A program made the position numbers and the translations under genes. Positions 9,206 through 19,673 of a stretch of DNA of 64,000 bases are shown here, in pieces (position 1 is the first letter of the stretch; the number at the start of each line of letters is the position of its first letter). The notes below the pieces were generated by a model, which did not search any database, was not told the DNA's origin, and saw only the letters and a list, made by a program, of their open reading frames with translations. This DNA is from an uncultured Sutterella sp. (GTDB lineage: Bacteria > Pseudomonadota > Gammaproteobacteria > Burkholderiales > Burkholderiaceae_F), in NCBI GenBank assembly GCA_900544335.1, contig UQUS01000001.1, positions 30,274-94,273 on the forward strand, written 5' to 3'.

Positions 9206-9496
9206 CTATTTGGGCTCAAACAGAGCTTTTAAGGCATCGGCAGCGCCGGACTTCTTGCGAGAGGGTTCGGCGCTTTTGTTTTCTTGTCCGACTTCCCGGC
9301 ACGGATACTCTTCTTCGATTTCGTCTTTGTAATGCGAAAGCGGCGAGTCCGATTCTAAAAAGCGGTCGGCCACGGCTTGCCCGACGCCTTCGTAACGCAA
9401 GATGCGGTGCGTATCAAACTCAATTTCCAGAACCCGACCGATTCGGTCGTATCCGGCCGAGAGAATGCCTCCGCGATGAATGGGTTTGCGATGCAT
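9206..9496 (-). CDS. Small KTSC-like domain protein
   Basis: This 96-residue protein contains ILSAGYDRIGRVLEIEFDTHRILRYEGVGQAVADRF, presented in full only as its pattern: S-x-G-Y-D, a beta strand LEIEF, then R-Y-x-G-V and a terminal HYK motif. That order resembles the KTSC domain of small proteins sometimes linked to RNA metabolism. The C-terminal third is charged and probably disordered. The start has a GGAGAC ribosome site. It converges on the preceding secreted-protein gene with 12 bases between stops. Function is not established. Confidence 0.6.
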   Translation of the reverse strand: MHRKPIHRGGILSAGYDRIGRVLEIEFDTHRILRYEGVGQAVADRFLESDSPLSHYKDEIEEEYPCREVGQENKSAEPSRKKSGAADALKALFEPK

Positions 9497-9775
9497 GACG
9501 GTCTCCGAAAGAACATCCCTAATTCCTTCGGATTATAGGACGCCCCGCCCGATTGCTCTCGTAACAATTTTTTCGGTCTTTGCCTTCAAATTCCTACAAA
9601 TTTTCCGAAACATCCGAGGAAAACTGTGCTAATGTGTCGCGTCCCGAAGGAAAGTGATTTTTCCGACCGTTTTTTCATTCGCGAGAAGTCGCTTTGGTGT
9701 TCACGCTCTCTCATTCATTTGCCCCTGTCGGGATTTCATATGTCGTTGCAGGCCGAGCAGATGAAAGGATGTGTT

Positions 9776-10195
9776 ATGGCTAAAAAGAAGTTGCTGACCG
9801 AGAAAGAACTTCTCGCGATGCCCAAGAAGGACTACATGAACGAACGGCAGGTGGAGTTTTTCCGCAACCGTTTGCAAATGATGGAAGCTCAGTTGCAAAG
9901 CAACGCCAACCAAACAACGGAGAACCTACGCGAAACAACAGTGGTTCCCGATCCGGCCGATCGAGCCACGTTGGAAGAGGAGCGCACATTCGAGTTGCGC
10001 ACACGCGATCGCGAACGCAAGCTTTTAAAGAAGGTGCAAGCCGCCTTGCGCCGTATCGATAACGGTGAATATGGTTGGTGTGAAGAAACCGGCGAGCCCA
10101 TCGGAGTTGCGCGTCTTTTGGCGCGTCCGACAACGACCCTTTCTCTAGAAGCGCAGGAACGGCGCGAAATTCGCCAGAGGATGTACGGCGACTAA
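9776..10195 (+). CDS. dksA: RNA polymerase-binding transcription factor DksA
   Basis: DksA binds the RNA polymerase secondary channel and with ppGpp reprograms transcription in the stringent response. The ATG at 9776, after AAAGGA, gives 139 residues: a long coiled coil (about residues 25-95) with DPADRATLEEER at its tip and a C-terminal globule. The globule reads WCEETGEPIG and later TLSLEAQERRE, so only C102 of the four zinc ligands remains; T105, S123 and A126 fill the other positions. This is common in alpha- and betaproteobacterial DksA and not a sign of decay. Confidence 0.93.
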   Translation: MAKKKLLTEKELLAMPKKDYMNERQVEFFRNRLQMMEAQLQSNANQTTENLRETTVVPDPADRATLEEERTFELRTRDRERKLLKKVQAALRRIDNGEYGWCEETGEPIGVARLLARPTTTLSLEAQERREIRQRMYGD

Positions 10196-10223
10196 TCGGA
10201 CCGTCGAACCGCAATAGGCCGAG

Positions 10224-10257
10224 AAGGAGGGGGCAGGGTTTTGCCTCCTTTTTCTTT
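10224..10257 (+). terminator. Intrinsic terminator after dksA
   Basis: AAGGAGG (10224-10230) pairs with CCTCCTT (10244-10250), followed by a T-rich run to 10257. It lies 29 bases after the dksA stop and before hslV. Confidence 0.75.
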
Positions 10258-10315
10258 CTTAAGGCTGACTTGAAAAATGAAAAGGTCCACAGAATCCGAA
10301 AAAGGAAAACTCGGT

Positions 10316-10861
10316 ATGCAGCAGTTACTCGGAACAACCATTCTTTGCGTGCGTCGCGGCAACGTCGTTGCCATGGCCGGAGACGGTCAGGTCACGCTCG
10401 GCAACGTGGTTTTTAAGGGCACGGCCCGCAAGGTTCGGCGCGTCTATCACGATAAAGTCATTGTCGGCTTTGCCGGCGCAACGGCCGATGCGTTTACGCT
10501 GGTGGAGCGTTTTGAAGGCGTGCTGGAAAAGCACTCCGGAAATCTGATGCGCTCGGCGATTGAACTCGCGAAACAGTGGCGCACGGACAAAGCCTTGCGA
10601 CACCTGGAGGCTATGATGATTACGGCTGATGCGACCACAACGTTGATTGTCTCGGGAAACGGGGATGTGATCGAACCGGAAAACGGCATTGCCGCCATCG
10701 GCTCAGGAGGCTCTTATGCCTTAAGTGCGGCACGTGCCCTGGCCGAGCACACGACCATGGATGCTGAAGCCGTTGCGCGCGAAGCGCTGAAAATTGCTGG
10801 CGATTTGTGTATTTACACCAATCAGAACGTCACGGTCGAAGTAATCAAAGCGAAGGAGTAA
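10316..10861 (+). CDS. hslV: ATP-dependent protease peptidase subunit HslV
   Basis: HslV is the threonine-protease barrel of the HslVU (ClpYQ) complex that degrades misfolded cytoplasmic proteins. The ATG at 10316 gives 181 residues with the usual short propeptide before the catalytic threonine in [12 protein letters not shown]; an ATG 13 codons upstream would add an atypical extension. [14 protein letters not shown] is conserved. The AAAGGA site fits the shorter form. hslU starts 3 bases after the stop. Confidence 0.95.
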   Translation: MQQLLGTTILCVRRGNVVAMAGDGQVTLGNVVFKGTARKVRRVYHDKVIVGFAGATADAFTLVERFEGVLEKHSGNLMRSAIELAKQWRTDKALRHLEAMMITADATTTLIVSGNGDVIEPENGIAAIGSGGSYALSAARALAEHTTMDAEAVAREALKIAGDLCIYTNQNVTVEVIKAKE

Positions 10862-10864
10862 AGC

Positions 10865-12211
10865 ATGACGGCAGGATCTGTTATGACACCGCGAGAAATC
10901 GTCAGTGAACTGGATAAATACATCGTCGGTCAAGACGATGCCAAACGTGCCGTCGCGATTGCACTACGCAACCGTTGGCGTCGTGCGCGCGTGCCCGAGC
11001 CGCTTCATTCGGAAATCACGCCGAAAAATATTTTGATGATCGGACCGACTGGCGTCGGAAAAACGGAGATTGCTCGGCGACTGGCGCGCCTGACAGATGC
11101 GCCGTTTGTGAAAACAGAAGCGACGAAATTTACCGAAGTGGGCTACGTCGGCCGCAACGTCGAATCGATTATTCGCGATTTGATGGAATCCGGCATGAAG
11201 CTCATGCGTGAGCAGCAAAAGAGGCGCGTGCACGTGCAGGCAGCCGAAGCGGCGGAAAATCGCGTTTTGAATTTACTCGTACCGCCGACCACCCAGGTCA
11301 CGAACCCGGACGGCACGCCCGTTGCTCCCGTCGAAGGTGTGGCTCGGAGGAGATTACGGGAAGATTTGCGCGCCGGACGCCTCGACGAAAAAGTGGTCGA
11401 GGCAGAGGTTCCGGCCACGGGACCTGTCTTTAACATGATTGCGCCCGAAGGCATGGACGATATGGAAAACCAGCTTCAAAACGTCTTTGAAAAGCTACAG
11501 CAACAACAGAAAGAAAAGCGGCGCCTGAAAGTTAAGGAATTGCTAGAAATCTACACGGAAGAGGAAGCCGGAAAACTGGTGGATAAGTCCGAATGCATTC
11601 GCGAGGCCGTCGATAACGTTGAAAACAACGGGATTGTGTTTATCGACGAAATCGACAAGATTGCTCGCGGGGGTGAGGTAAACGGAGCCGATGTCTCGCG
11701 CGAGGGCGTGCAACGCGACTTGTTGCCGCTTATTGAAGGCACGACTGTTAAAACCAAGTACGGGTGGGTCAAAACTGACCATATTCTCTTTATTGCCTCC
11801 GGTGCATTTCACCTCTCGAAGCCCTCGGATTTGGTGCCTGAGTTGCAGGGACGTCTGCCGATTCGCGTGGAGCTAAAGAGCCTGACAAGCCAGGATTTCG
11901 AGCGCATCCTCACCTCGACCGATGCCTCGCTTGTCAAACAGTACGAGGCGCTTCTTGCGGCCGACGGTTGCAAGCTTTTGTTTGATGACGAGGCCATCAA
12001 ACTCATTGCTCAGTATGCTTTCGATGTGAACGAGCACACGGAAAATATCGGCGCAAGGCGCCTTCATACCGTGATGGAAAAGCTTTTGGAAGACGCAAGC
12101 TTTGCGGCTGGAAATTGCGCCGAATCGAGTTTCAACATCGATGCGGCTTATGTGCGGGAAAGACTCGGTCCGTTAACCCAAGACGAAGATCTTTCACGGT
12201 ACGTTTTGTAG
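10865..12211 (+). CDS. hslU: HslU ATPase subunit
   Basis: HslU is the AAA+ unfoldase that feeds substrates to HslV. The 448-residue protein has Walker [16 protein letters not shown] (about residues 60-74), Walker [12 protein letters not shown], the I-domain insert between about residues 110 and 240, and the C-terminal end DLSRYVL that docks into HslV. The start is preceded by GGAGTAAAGC. Length matches the family. Confidence 0.96.
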   Translation: MTAGSVMTPREIVSELDKYIVGQDDAKRAVAIALRNRWRRARVPEPLHSEITPKNILMIGPTGVGKTEIARRLARLTDAPFVKTEATKFTEVGYVGRNVESIIRDLMESGMKLMREQQKRRVHVQAAEAAENRVLNLLVPPTTQVTNPDGTPVAPVEGVARRRLREDLRAGRLDEKVVEAEVPATGPVFNMIAPEGMDDMENQLQNVFEKLQQQQKEKRRLKVKELLEIYTEEEAGKLVDKSECIREAVDNVENNGIVFIDEIDKIARGGEVNGADVSREGVQRDLLPLIEGTTVKTKYGWVKTDHILFIASGAFHLSKPSDLVPELQGRLPIRVELKSLTSQDFERILTSTDASLVKQYEALLAADGCKLLFDDEAIKLIAQYAFDVNEHTENIGARRLHTVMEKLLEDASFAAGNCAESSFNIDAAYVRERLGPLTQDEDLSRYVL

Positions 12212-12224
12212 GGATTTTGCTCAA

Positions 12225-12980
12225 GTGCACGTTCGGGTCGAAAGAGAGCCGTCCTCCGTAGGGAGCCTTAAAAACACGGCTCTTTGGCTATTTGATTTGG
12301 ACAACACGCTTTACGATGCCGCCGGTGGTGTTTTTCATGAAATCCATCGGCGCATGGCGGCGTTTATTGCCGAGCGTCTTCACGTTTCCTCGGACGAAGC
12401 GACACGCATCCAGAACGCCTACTGGCGTGAGTATGGTACGACGTTCCTCGGGCTTTACCGGCAATGCGGAATCCATCCCGAAGAGTTTTTTCATGCCACG
12501 CATGATTTTGACTTAACGAATCTTGTGATCCCGGTTTTTGCTGCACCCAGCGTACGCGCGCTTTTAAGCGCACTTTCGGGGCGCAAGGTGGTTGTGACAA
12601 ACGGACCGCACGAGTATGCTTGTCGTGTTCTTTCCGCGCTCGGGATTCGGGATTCGTTTGAAGCGGTGTTTTTTCCCGAGCAGATGCGGTTTGCCGGTAC
12701 GTGGTACTGTAAACCGGACAAAAGGGTGTTCTTACGTATTTTGGCGCACTGTCGGGTGCCGGCAACGCGAGCGACCCTGGTCGATGACGGATTAAACAAT
12801 CTGAAAGCGGCCAAAGATCTCGGAATAAAAACACTTTGGTGTGCCGGACGCGTCACTGGAAGGCTTTCTCGACGTCCGACTTTTGTGGACTACGCCGTGC
12901 ATGATGTCTCAGAACTTGCGAAAATAGCGGTTAAACCAAGATCGGCAGCTCAGGAGATGCACCGTGTGGAACGCCGTTAA
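12225..12980 (+). CDS. HAD-family pyrimidine 5'-nucleotidase-like phosphatase
   Basis: This 251-residue cytoplasmic HAD hydrolase has motif I LFDLDNTLYDA (nucleophile and acid/base aspartates), motif II VTNGPHEYA, motif III KPDKRVF, and motif IV LVDDGLNNLKAAKDLGIKT. This layout is that of the SDT1-like pyrimidine 5'-nucleotidases common in betaproteobacteria; substrate is inferred from family only. The likely start is GTG at 12225. It follows hslU closely, and its end overlaps the sppA start by 17 bases. Confidence 0.82.
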   Translation: MHVRVEREPSSVGSLKNTALWLFDLDNTLYDAAGGVFHEIHRRMAAFIAERLHVSSDEATRIQNAYWREYGTTFLGLYRQCGIHPEEFFHATHDFDLTNLVIPVFAAPSVRALLSALSGRKVVVTNGPHEYACRVLSALGIRDSFEAVFFPEQMRFAGTWYCKPDKRVFLRILAHCRVPATRATLVDDGLNNLKAAKDLGIKTLWCAGRVTGRLSRRPTFVDYAVHDVSELAKIAVKPRSAAQEMHRVERR

Positions 12981-14781
12981 GTGGATCGGTTCTCGTTTCT
13001 GGAAAGGTCTGGACTTTACGCGCCGGGCAATCGGGAATCTTATTTTGTTGTTGCTTTTAATCGGAATCGGTGTTCTCGTTTTTCGCTCCGATACGGTTCG
13101 GATCGAGCCTAAAACAGCGCTTGTGATTCCAATCTCCGGCAAGATTGTTGAGCAATCGGCCTTAGGCTCGCGCGAGGCAGCCTTAGCGTACGCCATCTCG
13201 GGAGCCGACCCGGAAACGCGTCTACGCGATGTGATTCGCGCTTTGGACTTAGCACGGGAAGATCCACGGATTGAGAGTGTTTTGGTTCGTGTCGAGGATT
13301 TGCAGTCAGCCGGTTTTGCAAGCTTGCGTGAAATCGGCCAAGCGATGGACAAAGTTCGTGCGACGGGCAAGAAAGTGACGGTTTGGTCGAGCTCTTTTTC
13401 TCAGCGCCAGTACATGATTGCGTCTCATGCCAGCGAGGTTTTCTTGCACCCGATGGGCGGAGTTCTTTTAACGGGCATCGGAGACACACGTCTATATTGG
13501 GGGGAGGCGTTAAAAAATCTCGGAGTGACGGTTCACGTTTTCAAAGCCGGAGCCTACAAGTCGTTCCCCGAGACTTTCGTGCGCAATGCCCCGAGCGAAG
13601 CGGCTCTTAAGGCCGATCACTTCTGGATGGACGATATTTGGAAACAGGTGACGGATTCGGTGGAGCGCTCTCGCGGCCTGATGCCTGGCACTGTCAGCTC
13701 CCTCATTCGCAATTTTGAAAGCGAAGTGCGCTTGGCCCAGGGCGATATGAGTCGCGTTGCGTTAAACGCCAACCTTGTCGATGCCGTTCGAGGCGCCGAT
13801 GAAGTGCGCGTTTTATTGCAGGATCGCCAAGGGCGTAAAAACAATGAGAGTCTGCGGGTTGTGGACTATCTGGATTACCTAGCGGCGACGCCGGTCAAAG
13901 AAAGCGGCGAGAAGGGCATTGCTGTGGTAACGCTTGAAGGCGATATTCGTGACGGCGCAAGCGGCATGGGACAAATCGGCGCGCGTAGTGCCACGGAACT
14001 GATTCGACAGGCCAAGAGCGATAACCATATTGCTGCGCTTGTCGTGCGCATCGATAGCCCCGGAGGTAGTGCCGTTGCCAGTGAAATGATTCGACGGGAA
14101 CTCGAAGGGGTGCGCAAAAGCGGCAAGCCTGTAGTCGTTAGCATGGGCGATATGGCGGCAAGCGGCGGCTACTGGATTAGTCTTGCCGCCAACAAAATCG
14201 TTGCTGATCCGATGACGATTACAGGGTCGGTCGGCGTTTTCGGCATGATGCCGACATTTGAAAAGACGCTGGACCGCTTTTCCGTCGGGACGGGAGGCGC
14301 ATATACTGAGTGGCTCGCTCGAGCTAAGAGTCCGGCCCTGGCGCTTGATCCGCGATTCGAGCACATCATGGAAATGACCGTCGAACGTACGTATGAAGAT
14401 TTTCTGCGTTTAGTTTCCGTTGCCCGTAAAATGCCGATTTCCAAAATCGAGCCTTTAGCGCAAGGGCGTGTTTATACGGGGCGTCAAGCTTTCAAGTTCG
14501 GACTTGTTGATGATTTGGGTGGTATCGAGAAAGCGGAACGGGAAGCGCGAAGGCTGGCAAAACTCAAAGCATCGGCTCCCGTTTATTGGTACGAAGAGTC
14601 TCCCAATACAGTGAGAAATTGGGTGGAAAAATTGCTGGTTGCCGTCAAGTCAATCGCTCCTTCGGCCACGGGTTCGGTGCAAATTGAAGTTTCCGAACGC
14701 ATTCTCAGCCCGGCTCAAAGACTTTTGTCGTTGGTTCGCAGCCCTATCGAGCCCCTGGCGCATTGTCTTGTGACGCCTTAG
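12964..14781 (+). CDS. sppA: Signal peptide peptidase SppA (67K type)
   Basis: SppA is a membrane-anchored serine protease that degrades cleaved signal peptides on the periplasmic side. The 605-residue protein has one N-terminal membrane segment (about residues 23-42, NLILLLLLIGIGVLVF) and two tandem ClpP-fold domains. The lysine base lies in GAYKSFPETF and the nucleophile in GDMAASGGYWIS, with SPGGSAVASEMIRREL before it. It starts at GTG after AGGAG, inside the end of the preceding gene. Length matches the long E. coli-type form. Confidence 0.94.
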   Translation: MWNAVKWIGSRFWKGLDFTRRAIGNLILLLLLIGIGVLVFRSDTVRIEPKTALVIPISGKIVEQSALGSREAALAYAISGADPETRLRDVIRALDLAREDPRIESVLVRVEDLQSAGFASLREIGQAMDKVRATGKKVTVWSSSFSQRQYMIASHASEVFLHPMGGVLLTGIGDTRLYWGEALKNLGVTVHVFKAGAYKSFPETFVRNAPSEAALKADHFWMDDIWKQVTDSVERSRGLMPGTVSSLIRNFESEVRLAQGDMSRVALNANLVDAVRGADEVRVLLQDRQGRKNNESLRVVDYLDYLAATPVKESGEKGIAVVTLEGDIRDGASGMGQIGARSATELIRQAKSDNHIAALVVRIDSPGGSAVASEMIRRELEGVRKSGKPVVVSMGDMAASGGYWISLAANKIVADPMTITGSVGVFGMMPTFEKTLDRFSVGTGGAYTEWLARAKSPALALDPRFEHIMEMTVERTYEDFLRLVSVARKMPISKIEPLAQGRVYTGRQAFKFGLVDDLGGIEKAEREARRLAKLKASAPVYWYEESPNTVRNWVEKLLVAVKSIAPSATGSVQIEVSERILSPAQRLLSLVRSPIEPLAHCLVTP

Positions 14782-14930
14782 ACGACATTTCTGACTTTTA
14801 CAGACGCAAAGACCGTTTTTGTCCAATTGAAACAAGGACTTAAGCGGTTTTCGTTTTTTGTTCGTGGCTACGCTATGCTAAGTGTTTCGTGGCGGACTTG
14901 CCGGCAAGAGTTTCGGACTTTCGAGGATGA

Positions 14931-14975
14931 AAAAACCGCTCTGCCCTAGTCCAGACAAGGGTTTGAGCGGTTTTT
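14931..14975. terminator. Bidirectional terminator between sppA and hemB
   Basis: AAAAACCGCTC (14931-14941) and GAGCGGTTTTT (14965-14975) form a perfect 11-bp stem with A/T tails on both sides. The inner GCCCT and AGGGT can pair further. It separates convergent sppA and hemB and can end both transcripts. Confidence 0.85.
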
Positions 14976-15010
14976 ATATTTTGTTCTTTTTGGATACTCT
15001 ACTCAGAGTC

Positions 15011-16024
<1,014 letters not shown>

Positions 16025-16672
16025 TTAGACCTCTTCAAATTTGTCGGGGGAGTTGAATCGCCCTTCGGGATCAATCCAACCTAAAAGGGTTTGCGTCAGT
16101 TCCTCGGAACCCTCTTTTTTCAGACCGGAAAAAAGTTGTACCGAAACGTGATCTCCTGTTTTCTCAGCCCGAGCGCGAGCGATTCGAAGGGTATTGGCAC
16201 GTTCACTGCGATTGAGTTTGTCGCATTTATTTAAAAGCCACAGTTGCCGAATGTGAGTTTTGCCGGAGAAAAAATCAATGAGCCAGTCATCGGCCGGCAT
16301 GAACGGGCGCCTGGCGTCCATCACAAGCACAATGCCGACAAGCGAGGGCCTCTTGTCCAGATAGCCTCCGATTAAATCGGCCCACTGCGCCCGTGTGTCG
16401 GGAGAAGCCTTCGAGTACCCGTATCCGGGAAGATCCACAAGAAAACCCACGTCGTCTTCTTTTTGTGTGAGGCGGAAAAAGTTAATGAGTTGCGTGCGGC
16501 CCGGCGTCTTGGAGGCAAACGCCAATTGGCCTTGCCGCGTCAGAACGTTAATCGTCGTGGATTTGCCGGCATTGGAACGCCCGGCAAAGGCAATTTCTGG
16601 TAGACCCGGGGGCGGGAGCTGATCGAGCTTGGCAGCCGAGATAACAAAACGGGCTGAATCAAATAATTTCAC
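16025..16672 (-). CDS. engB: Ribosome-biogenesis GTPase EngB/YsxC
   Basis: EngB is an essential small GTPase for 50S ribosome assembly. From the GTG at 16672 the protein has 215 residues beginning [19 protein letters not shown], the family's normal N-terminus. G1 is GRSNAGKS, G3 [11 protein letters not shown]4 NKCDK. The open frame extends 55 codons upstream inside mnmA, but that extension is arginine-rich shadow sequence. The GTG overlaps the mnmA stop as GTGA, so translation is coupled. Confidence 0.93.
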   Translation of the reverse strand: MKLFDSARFVISAAKLDQLPPPGLPEIAFAGRSNAGKSTTINVLTRQGQLAFASKTPGRTQLINFFRLTQKEDDVGFLVDLPGYGYSKASPDTRAQWADLIGGYLDKRPSLVGIVLVMDARRPFMPADDWLIDFFSGKTHIRQLWLLNKCDKLNRSERANTLRIARARAEKTGDHVSVQLFSGLKKEGSEELTQTLLGWIDPEGRFNSPDKFEEV

Positions 16673-17775
16673 GGAGTCGTTCCTTTGTCGCTTTGGAGAC
16701 AAACGGTGTCGATAAAGCCGCCCCCGAGACAAATATCCCCGGAGTACAAAACGGCGCTTTGTCCCGGTGTCGGAGCCCATTGCGGGACCGGGAAAGAGAG
16801 TTCTAAGAGGCCGCCTTCCGAGCGGACGATGCGACACGGACCGTCCGGGGCTCTGTAGCGGGTTTTGACCGAGACGGAATCGGTAAGACTCGGCGCCGTG
16901 CCGCTAATCCAACTCGGGGTTACCGCTGTTAGGCTCACGGCTAAAAGATGCGGATTGTTGTGGCCCTGTACGACCCATAGCGTGTTGGTCGCTAAGTCTT
17001 TATGGGCTACGAACCACGGCTCGTCGCTGCCGTCCCGACGGCCTCCGATGCCGATGCCCCTGCGCTGACCGAGCGTGTAAAAACTCAATCCCACATGGTT
17101 GCCGATGACCTTTCCCTGTTCGTTTTTAATCGGACCGGGTTGTGTCGGTAGATAACGGCTGAGAAACTCCCGAAACGGTCTTTCGCCGATAAAACAGATC
17201 CCGGTGGAATCTTTTTTTTGAGCGACGGGAAGGCCGATTTTAAGCGCCAGAGCACGCACATCGCGCTTGAACATATCCCCGACGGGAAAAATGGCTTTGG
17301 AGAGCTGTGCTTGAGTCAGGCGATGCAGAAAATAACTTTGGTCCTTTCCCGGATCTGTGCCGCGTAGCAATTCAAACAGGCCCTCTTTTTCTCGTACGCG
17401 ACAATAGTGGCCCGTGGCGATGTAATCGGCCCCCATGGACATAGCGTGGTCGAGGAAGGCAGCAAATTTAATTTCCGAATTGCACAGGACATCTGGGTTG
17501 GGCGTGCGCCCGGCGGCGTACTCGGTTAAAAAGTTGGAAAAGACCCGTTCTTTGTACTCTTTGGCAAAGTTCACGGCCTCCAAATCAATCCCGATTACGT
17601 CGGCCGCGCTTGCCGCATCGATGAAATCACGCCGGCTCGAGCAGTATTCCGAGTCATCGTCATCCTCCCAATTCTTCATAAATAGGCCGATGACCTCATA
17701 ACCGGCTTGTTTGAGTAAATAGGCAGAGACGGCGCTATCAACCCCGCCGCTCATGCCGATGACGACTTTACGCAT
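16669..17775 (-). CDS. mnmA: tRNA-specific 2-thiouridylase MnmA
   Basis: MnmA adds sulfur to U34 of tRNA-Lys, -Glu and -Gln. The 368-residue protein has the PP-loop [15 protein letters not shown] near the N-terminus and the catalytic cysteines in [12 protein letters not shown] and [10 protein letters not shown]. It is the first gene of a mnmA-engB-hemB run on the minus strand. Confidence 0.95.
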   Translation of the reverse strand: MRKVVIGMSGGVDSAVSAYLLKQAGYEVIGLFMKNWEDDDDSEYCSSRRDFIDAASAADVIGIDLEAVNFAKEYKERVFSNFLTEYAAGRTPNPDVLCNSEIKFAAFLDHAMSMGADYIATGHYCRVREKEGLFELLRGTDPGKDQSYFLHRLTQAQLSKAIFPVGDMFKRDVRALALKIGLPVAQKKDSTGICFIGERPFREFLSRYLPTQPGPIKNEQGKVIGNHVGLSFYTLGQRRGIGIGGRRDGSDEPWFVAHKDLATNTLWVVQGHNNPHLLAVSLTAVTPSWISGTAPSLTDSVSVKTRYRAPDGPCRIVRSEGGLLELSFPVPQWAPTPGQSAVLYSGDICLGGGFIDTVCLQSDKGTTP

Positions 17776-17857
17776 AGGAAAAAACTCAAAAGAAAAAACC
17801 GATAGGGCAGATTATAGAATTGCCTGCAGCGCATCTGATTTTGACCGGACTAAAGAC

Positions 17858-17887
17858 AAAGACGGAACCAATTCCGGTTCCGTCTTT
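17858..17887 (-). terminator. Terminator downstream of the Dcu gene
   Basis: AAAGACGGAACC (17858-17869) is perfectly complementary to GGTTCCGTCTTT (17876-17887) with a six-base loop. On the minus strand the stem ends in TTT followed by a T-rich stretch, after the Dcu transporter gene and before mnmA. Confidence 0.78.
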
Positions 17888-17966
17888 GCGTAATCACTTT
17901 GCGGGTTGCTTTTCGAAAAGTGGTACTTAATGTCCTTTCAGTACCTTGGAATCATTGAGCAACCGA

Positions 17967-19322
17967 TTAGATGTACCCGTACAGGATGCCGAGCATGTAG
18001 CCGACGACGGTAGCCGTACCGACACCGATCAGGCCGGGCGCGATGAACGAGTGGTTAATAACGAACTTGCCGATGTGCGTCGTGCCAGAGCGGTCAAACG
18101 TCAGAGCCGCAAGGTCAGACGGATAGGTCGGCAGAATGTAGTAGCCGTAAGCCGCCGAGGCCATCGCCAGAACGACTCCCGGTGGCGTGCCGATCTGCAG
18201 GGCAACCGGGACGACAATAGCCACGGACGCAGCCTGAGAGTTCACCAACTTAGAAACGAGCAGTAGCACGATACCGAAGGTCCACGGAGCCGCCTTAACC
18301 CATTCGGTCAAGCCTTCTTTCAAGGCAGCCAAGTGGTTCGAGAACATCGTATCGGACATCCAGGCCACGCCGTACACGGAAACGATGGCGACCATACCGG
18401 CGATAAACACGGACGTGGAGCTCACCTTCTTAGGCGGCTTGCAGAACGCAAGCATAAAGAAGGCGGCCGTAATCATGAACATCTGAATGACAAGAGTCAT
18501 CGAAAGGCGTTTCGTGCCGAAAAGCGGACGCAGTTCCTTGACAGCGCCGAGAAGAGCGACCATCGCGACGGCAAACAGGAAAATCCACAAACTGCCCCAC
18601 TGCTTCTTATTGAAGTGGACGCCGATTAAGGTCATCGTTTCACCGTAAACGTACTTACGCTGTTCCGGATCGGCAATCAAAGCCTGAAATTTCTCGTCCT
18701 TGTCCAAATCCTTGCCGCGACACACGGAGAACGTACCGACCATAAACAGACCGACGATAGCGGCGGGCCAAACAATAAAGCCCAAGTGGAACATGTTAAA
18801 GGGCTGACCGGCAATCAGATAGTTGCCCTTTTCCATGAAGCCGACCATCGAGACGAAGGCCACGGCCGCGGGCGAGCACATCACACCCATCTGGGCCGCA
18901 ATCGTGGAAGCCGCCATCGGACGTTCCGGACGCACACCGTTTTTAATCGCGACGTCGTAGATAATCGGGAGCATCGTGTAAACGGTATGACCCGTACCGC
19001 ACAGAACCGTCAGGAACCAGCAAAGATACGGAGCCAAGTAGCAAACAAAGCGCGGATGTTTACGCAGGAGCTTTTCAGCAACCTGCAGTAAGCAGTCCAA
19101 ACCGCCGCATGCCTGTAGTGTCGCCGAGGCGCACACCACAGCCAAAATCGTGAGAATCACGTCGACCGGCGGTTTGCCGGGCTTCATGTGGAAGAAAAAG
19201 ATGAAGATGATAAGGCCGACGCCGCCGATCATACCGAGAGTAAAACCGCCGCGCGGGGCTGCGTAGAACAAACAGGCCAAGAGTACGCATAGCTCTAGCC
19301 AAAAGTCAAGTCCTAAATCCAT
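17967..19322 (-). CDS. Anaerobic C4-dicarboxylate transporter (DcuA/DcuB family)
   Basis: The 451-residue inner-membrane protein has about ten hydrophobic segments and the Dcu N-terminus, with GGLDCLLQVAEKLLRKHP and CGTGHTVYTMLPIIYDVA in the first half. Family members exchange external fumarate, malate or aspartate for internal succinate during fumarate respiration. DcuA and DcuB cannot be told apart by eye. The gene is divergent from a class I fumarase with 351 bases between, which fits shared control under anaerobic conditions, and ends at a strong terminator. Confidence 0.92.
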   Translation of the reverse strand: MDLGLDFWLELCVLLACLFYAAPRGGFTLGMIGGVGLIIFIFFFHMKPGKPPVDVILTILAVVCASATLQACGGLDCLLQVAEKLLRKHPRFVCYLAPYLCWFLTVLCGTGHTVYTMLPIIYDVAIKNGVRPERPMAASTIAAQMGVMCSPAAVAFVSMVGFMEKGNYLIAGQPFNMFHLGFIVWPAAIVGLFMVGTFSVCRGKDLDKDEKFQALIADPEQRKYVYGETMTLIGVHFNKKQWGSLWIFLFAVAMVALLGAVKELRPLFGTKRLSMTLVIQMFMITAAFFMLAFCKPPKKVSSTSVFIAGMVAIVSVYGVAWMSDTMFSNHLAALKEGLTEWVKAAPWTFGIVLLLVSKLVNSQAASVAIVVPVALQIGTPPGVVLAMASAAYGYYILPTYPSDLAALTFDRSGTTHIGKFVINHSFIAPGLIGVGTATVVGYMLGILYGYI

Positions 19323-19673
19323 AAAAACTTCCCCTTCGTAGTTAGGTAAAAAAGGACGAGTGTATGATGGCGCATTTGTAACAAAAAGTGAATATTAGAA
19401 TAACAAAAATTTGATTAAAGTAAAACATTCGTTCTATCGGAGGAAACCGACTGAGGGAAATCTACCCGAAAGGAGTAGGAAAAAGTCCTTATATTTGAAG
19501 GAGATGCGCGAAAAACGCGGGTTTTCGGACGGTAAACCATCGTTTTCGTTGTTCTGTAAAATAATCAGAAGTTTTAGGTCGATTGCGCCGATTGCGGTAA
19601 TCGAAGCCTCATAGGTATTTGTTAATCGAAATGCAAGGACAGACGGCATAGTGCCGCCGGAAAGGAGATCAAA
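19323..19673. other. Divergent control region of dcu and fumarase genes
   Basis: This 351-base AT-rich gap holds the start signals of both genes: AAAGGAGATC directly before the fumarase ATG, and on the minus strand a GGGGAAG site before the Dcu start. An FNR/CRP-like half-symmetric site lies at 19411-19424. No credible gene is seen; a short frame at 19411-19614 lacks a ribosome site. Confidence 0.6.
19411..19424. promoter_or_regulatory. FNR/CRP-like operator candidate
   Basis: TTGATTAAAGTAAA matches 8 of the 10 defined positions of TTGAT-N4-ATCAA. It is centred about 60 bases upstream of a plausible minus-strand -10 (TACACT, 19364-19359) for the Dcu gene, a spacing used by FNR-type activators. 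This is a consensus match only. Confidence 0.4.

Noticed and set aside
9776..10195. Loss of zinc cysteines in DksA as a sign of degeneration
   Set aside because: The same CEETGEPIG...LEAQE pattern is usual in alpha- and betaproteobacterial DksA, so it is a lineage trait.
16673..16837. N-terminal extension of engB
   Set aside because: It overlaps the end of mnmA and is basic shadow sequence. The GTG at 16672 overlaps the mnmA stop in a typical coupling arrangement.
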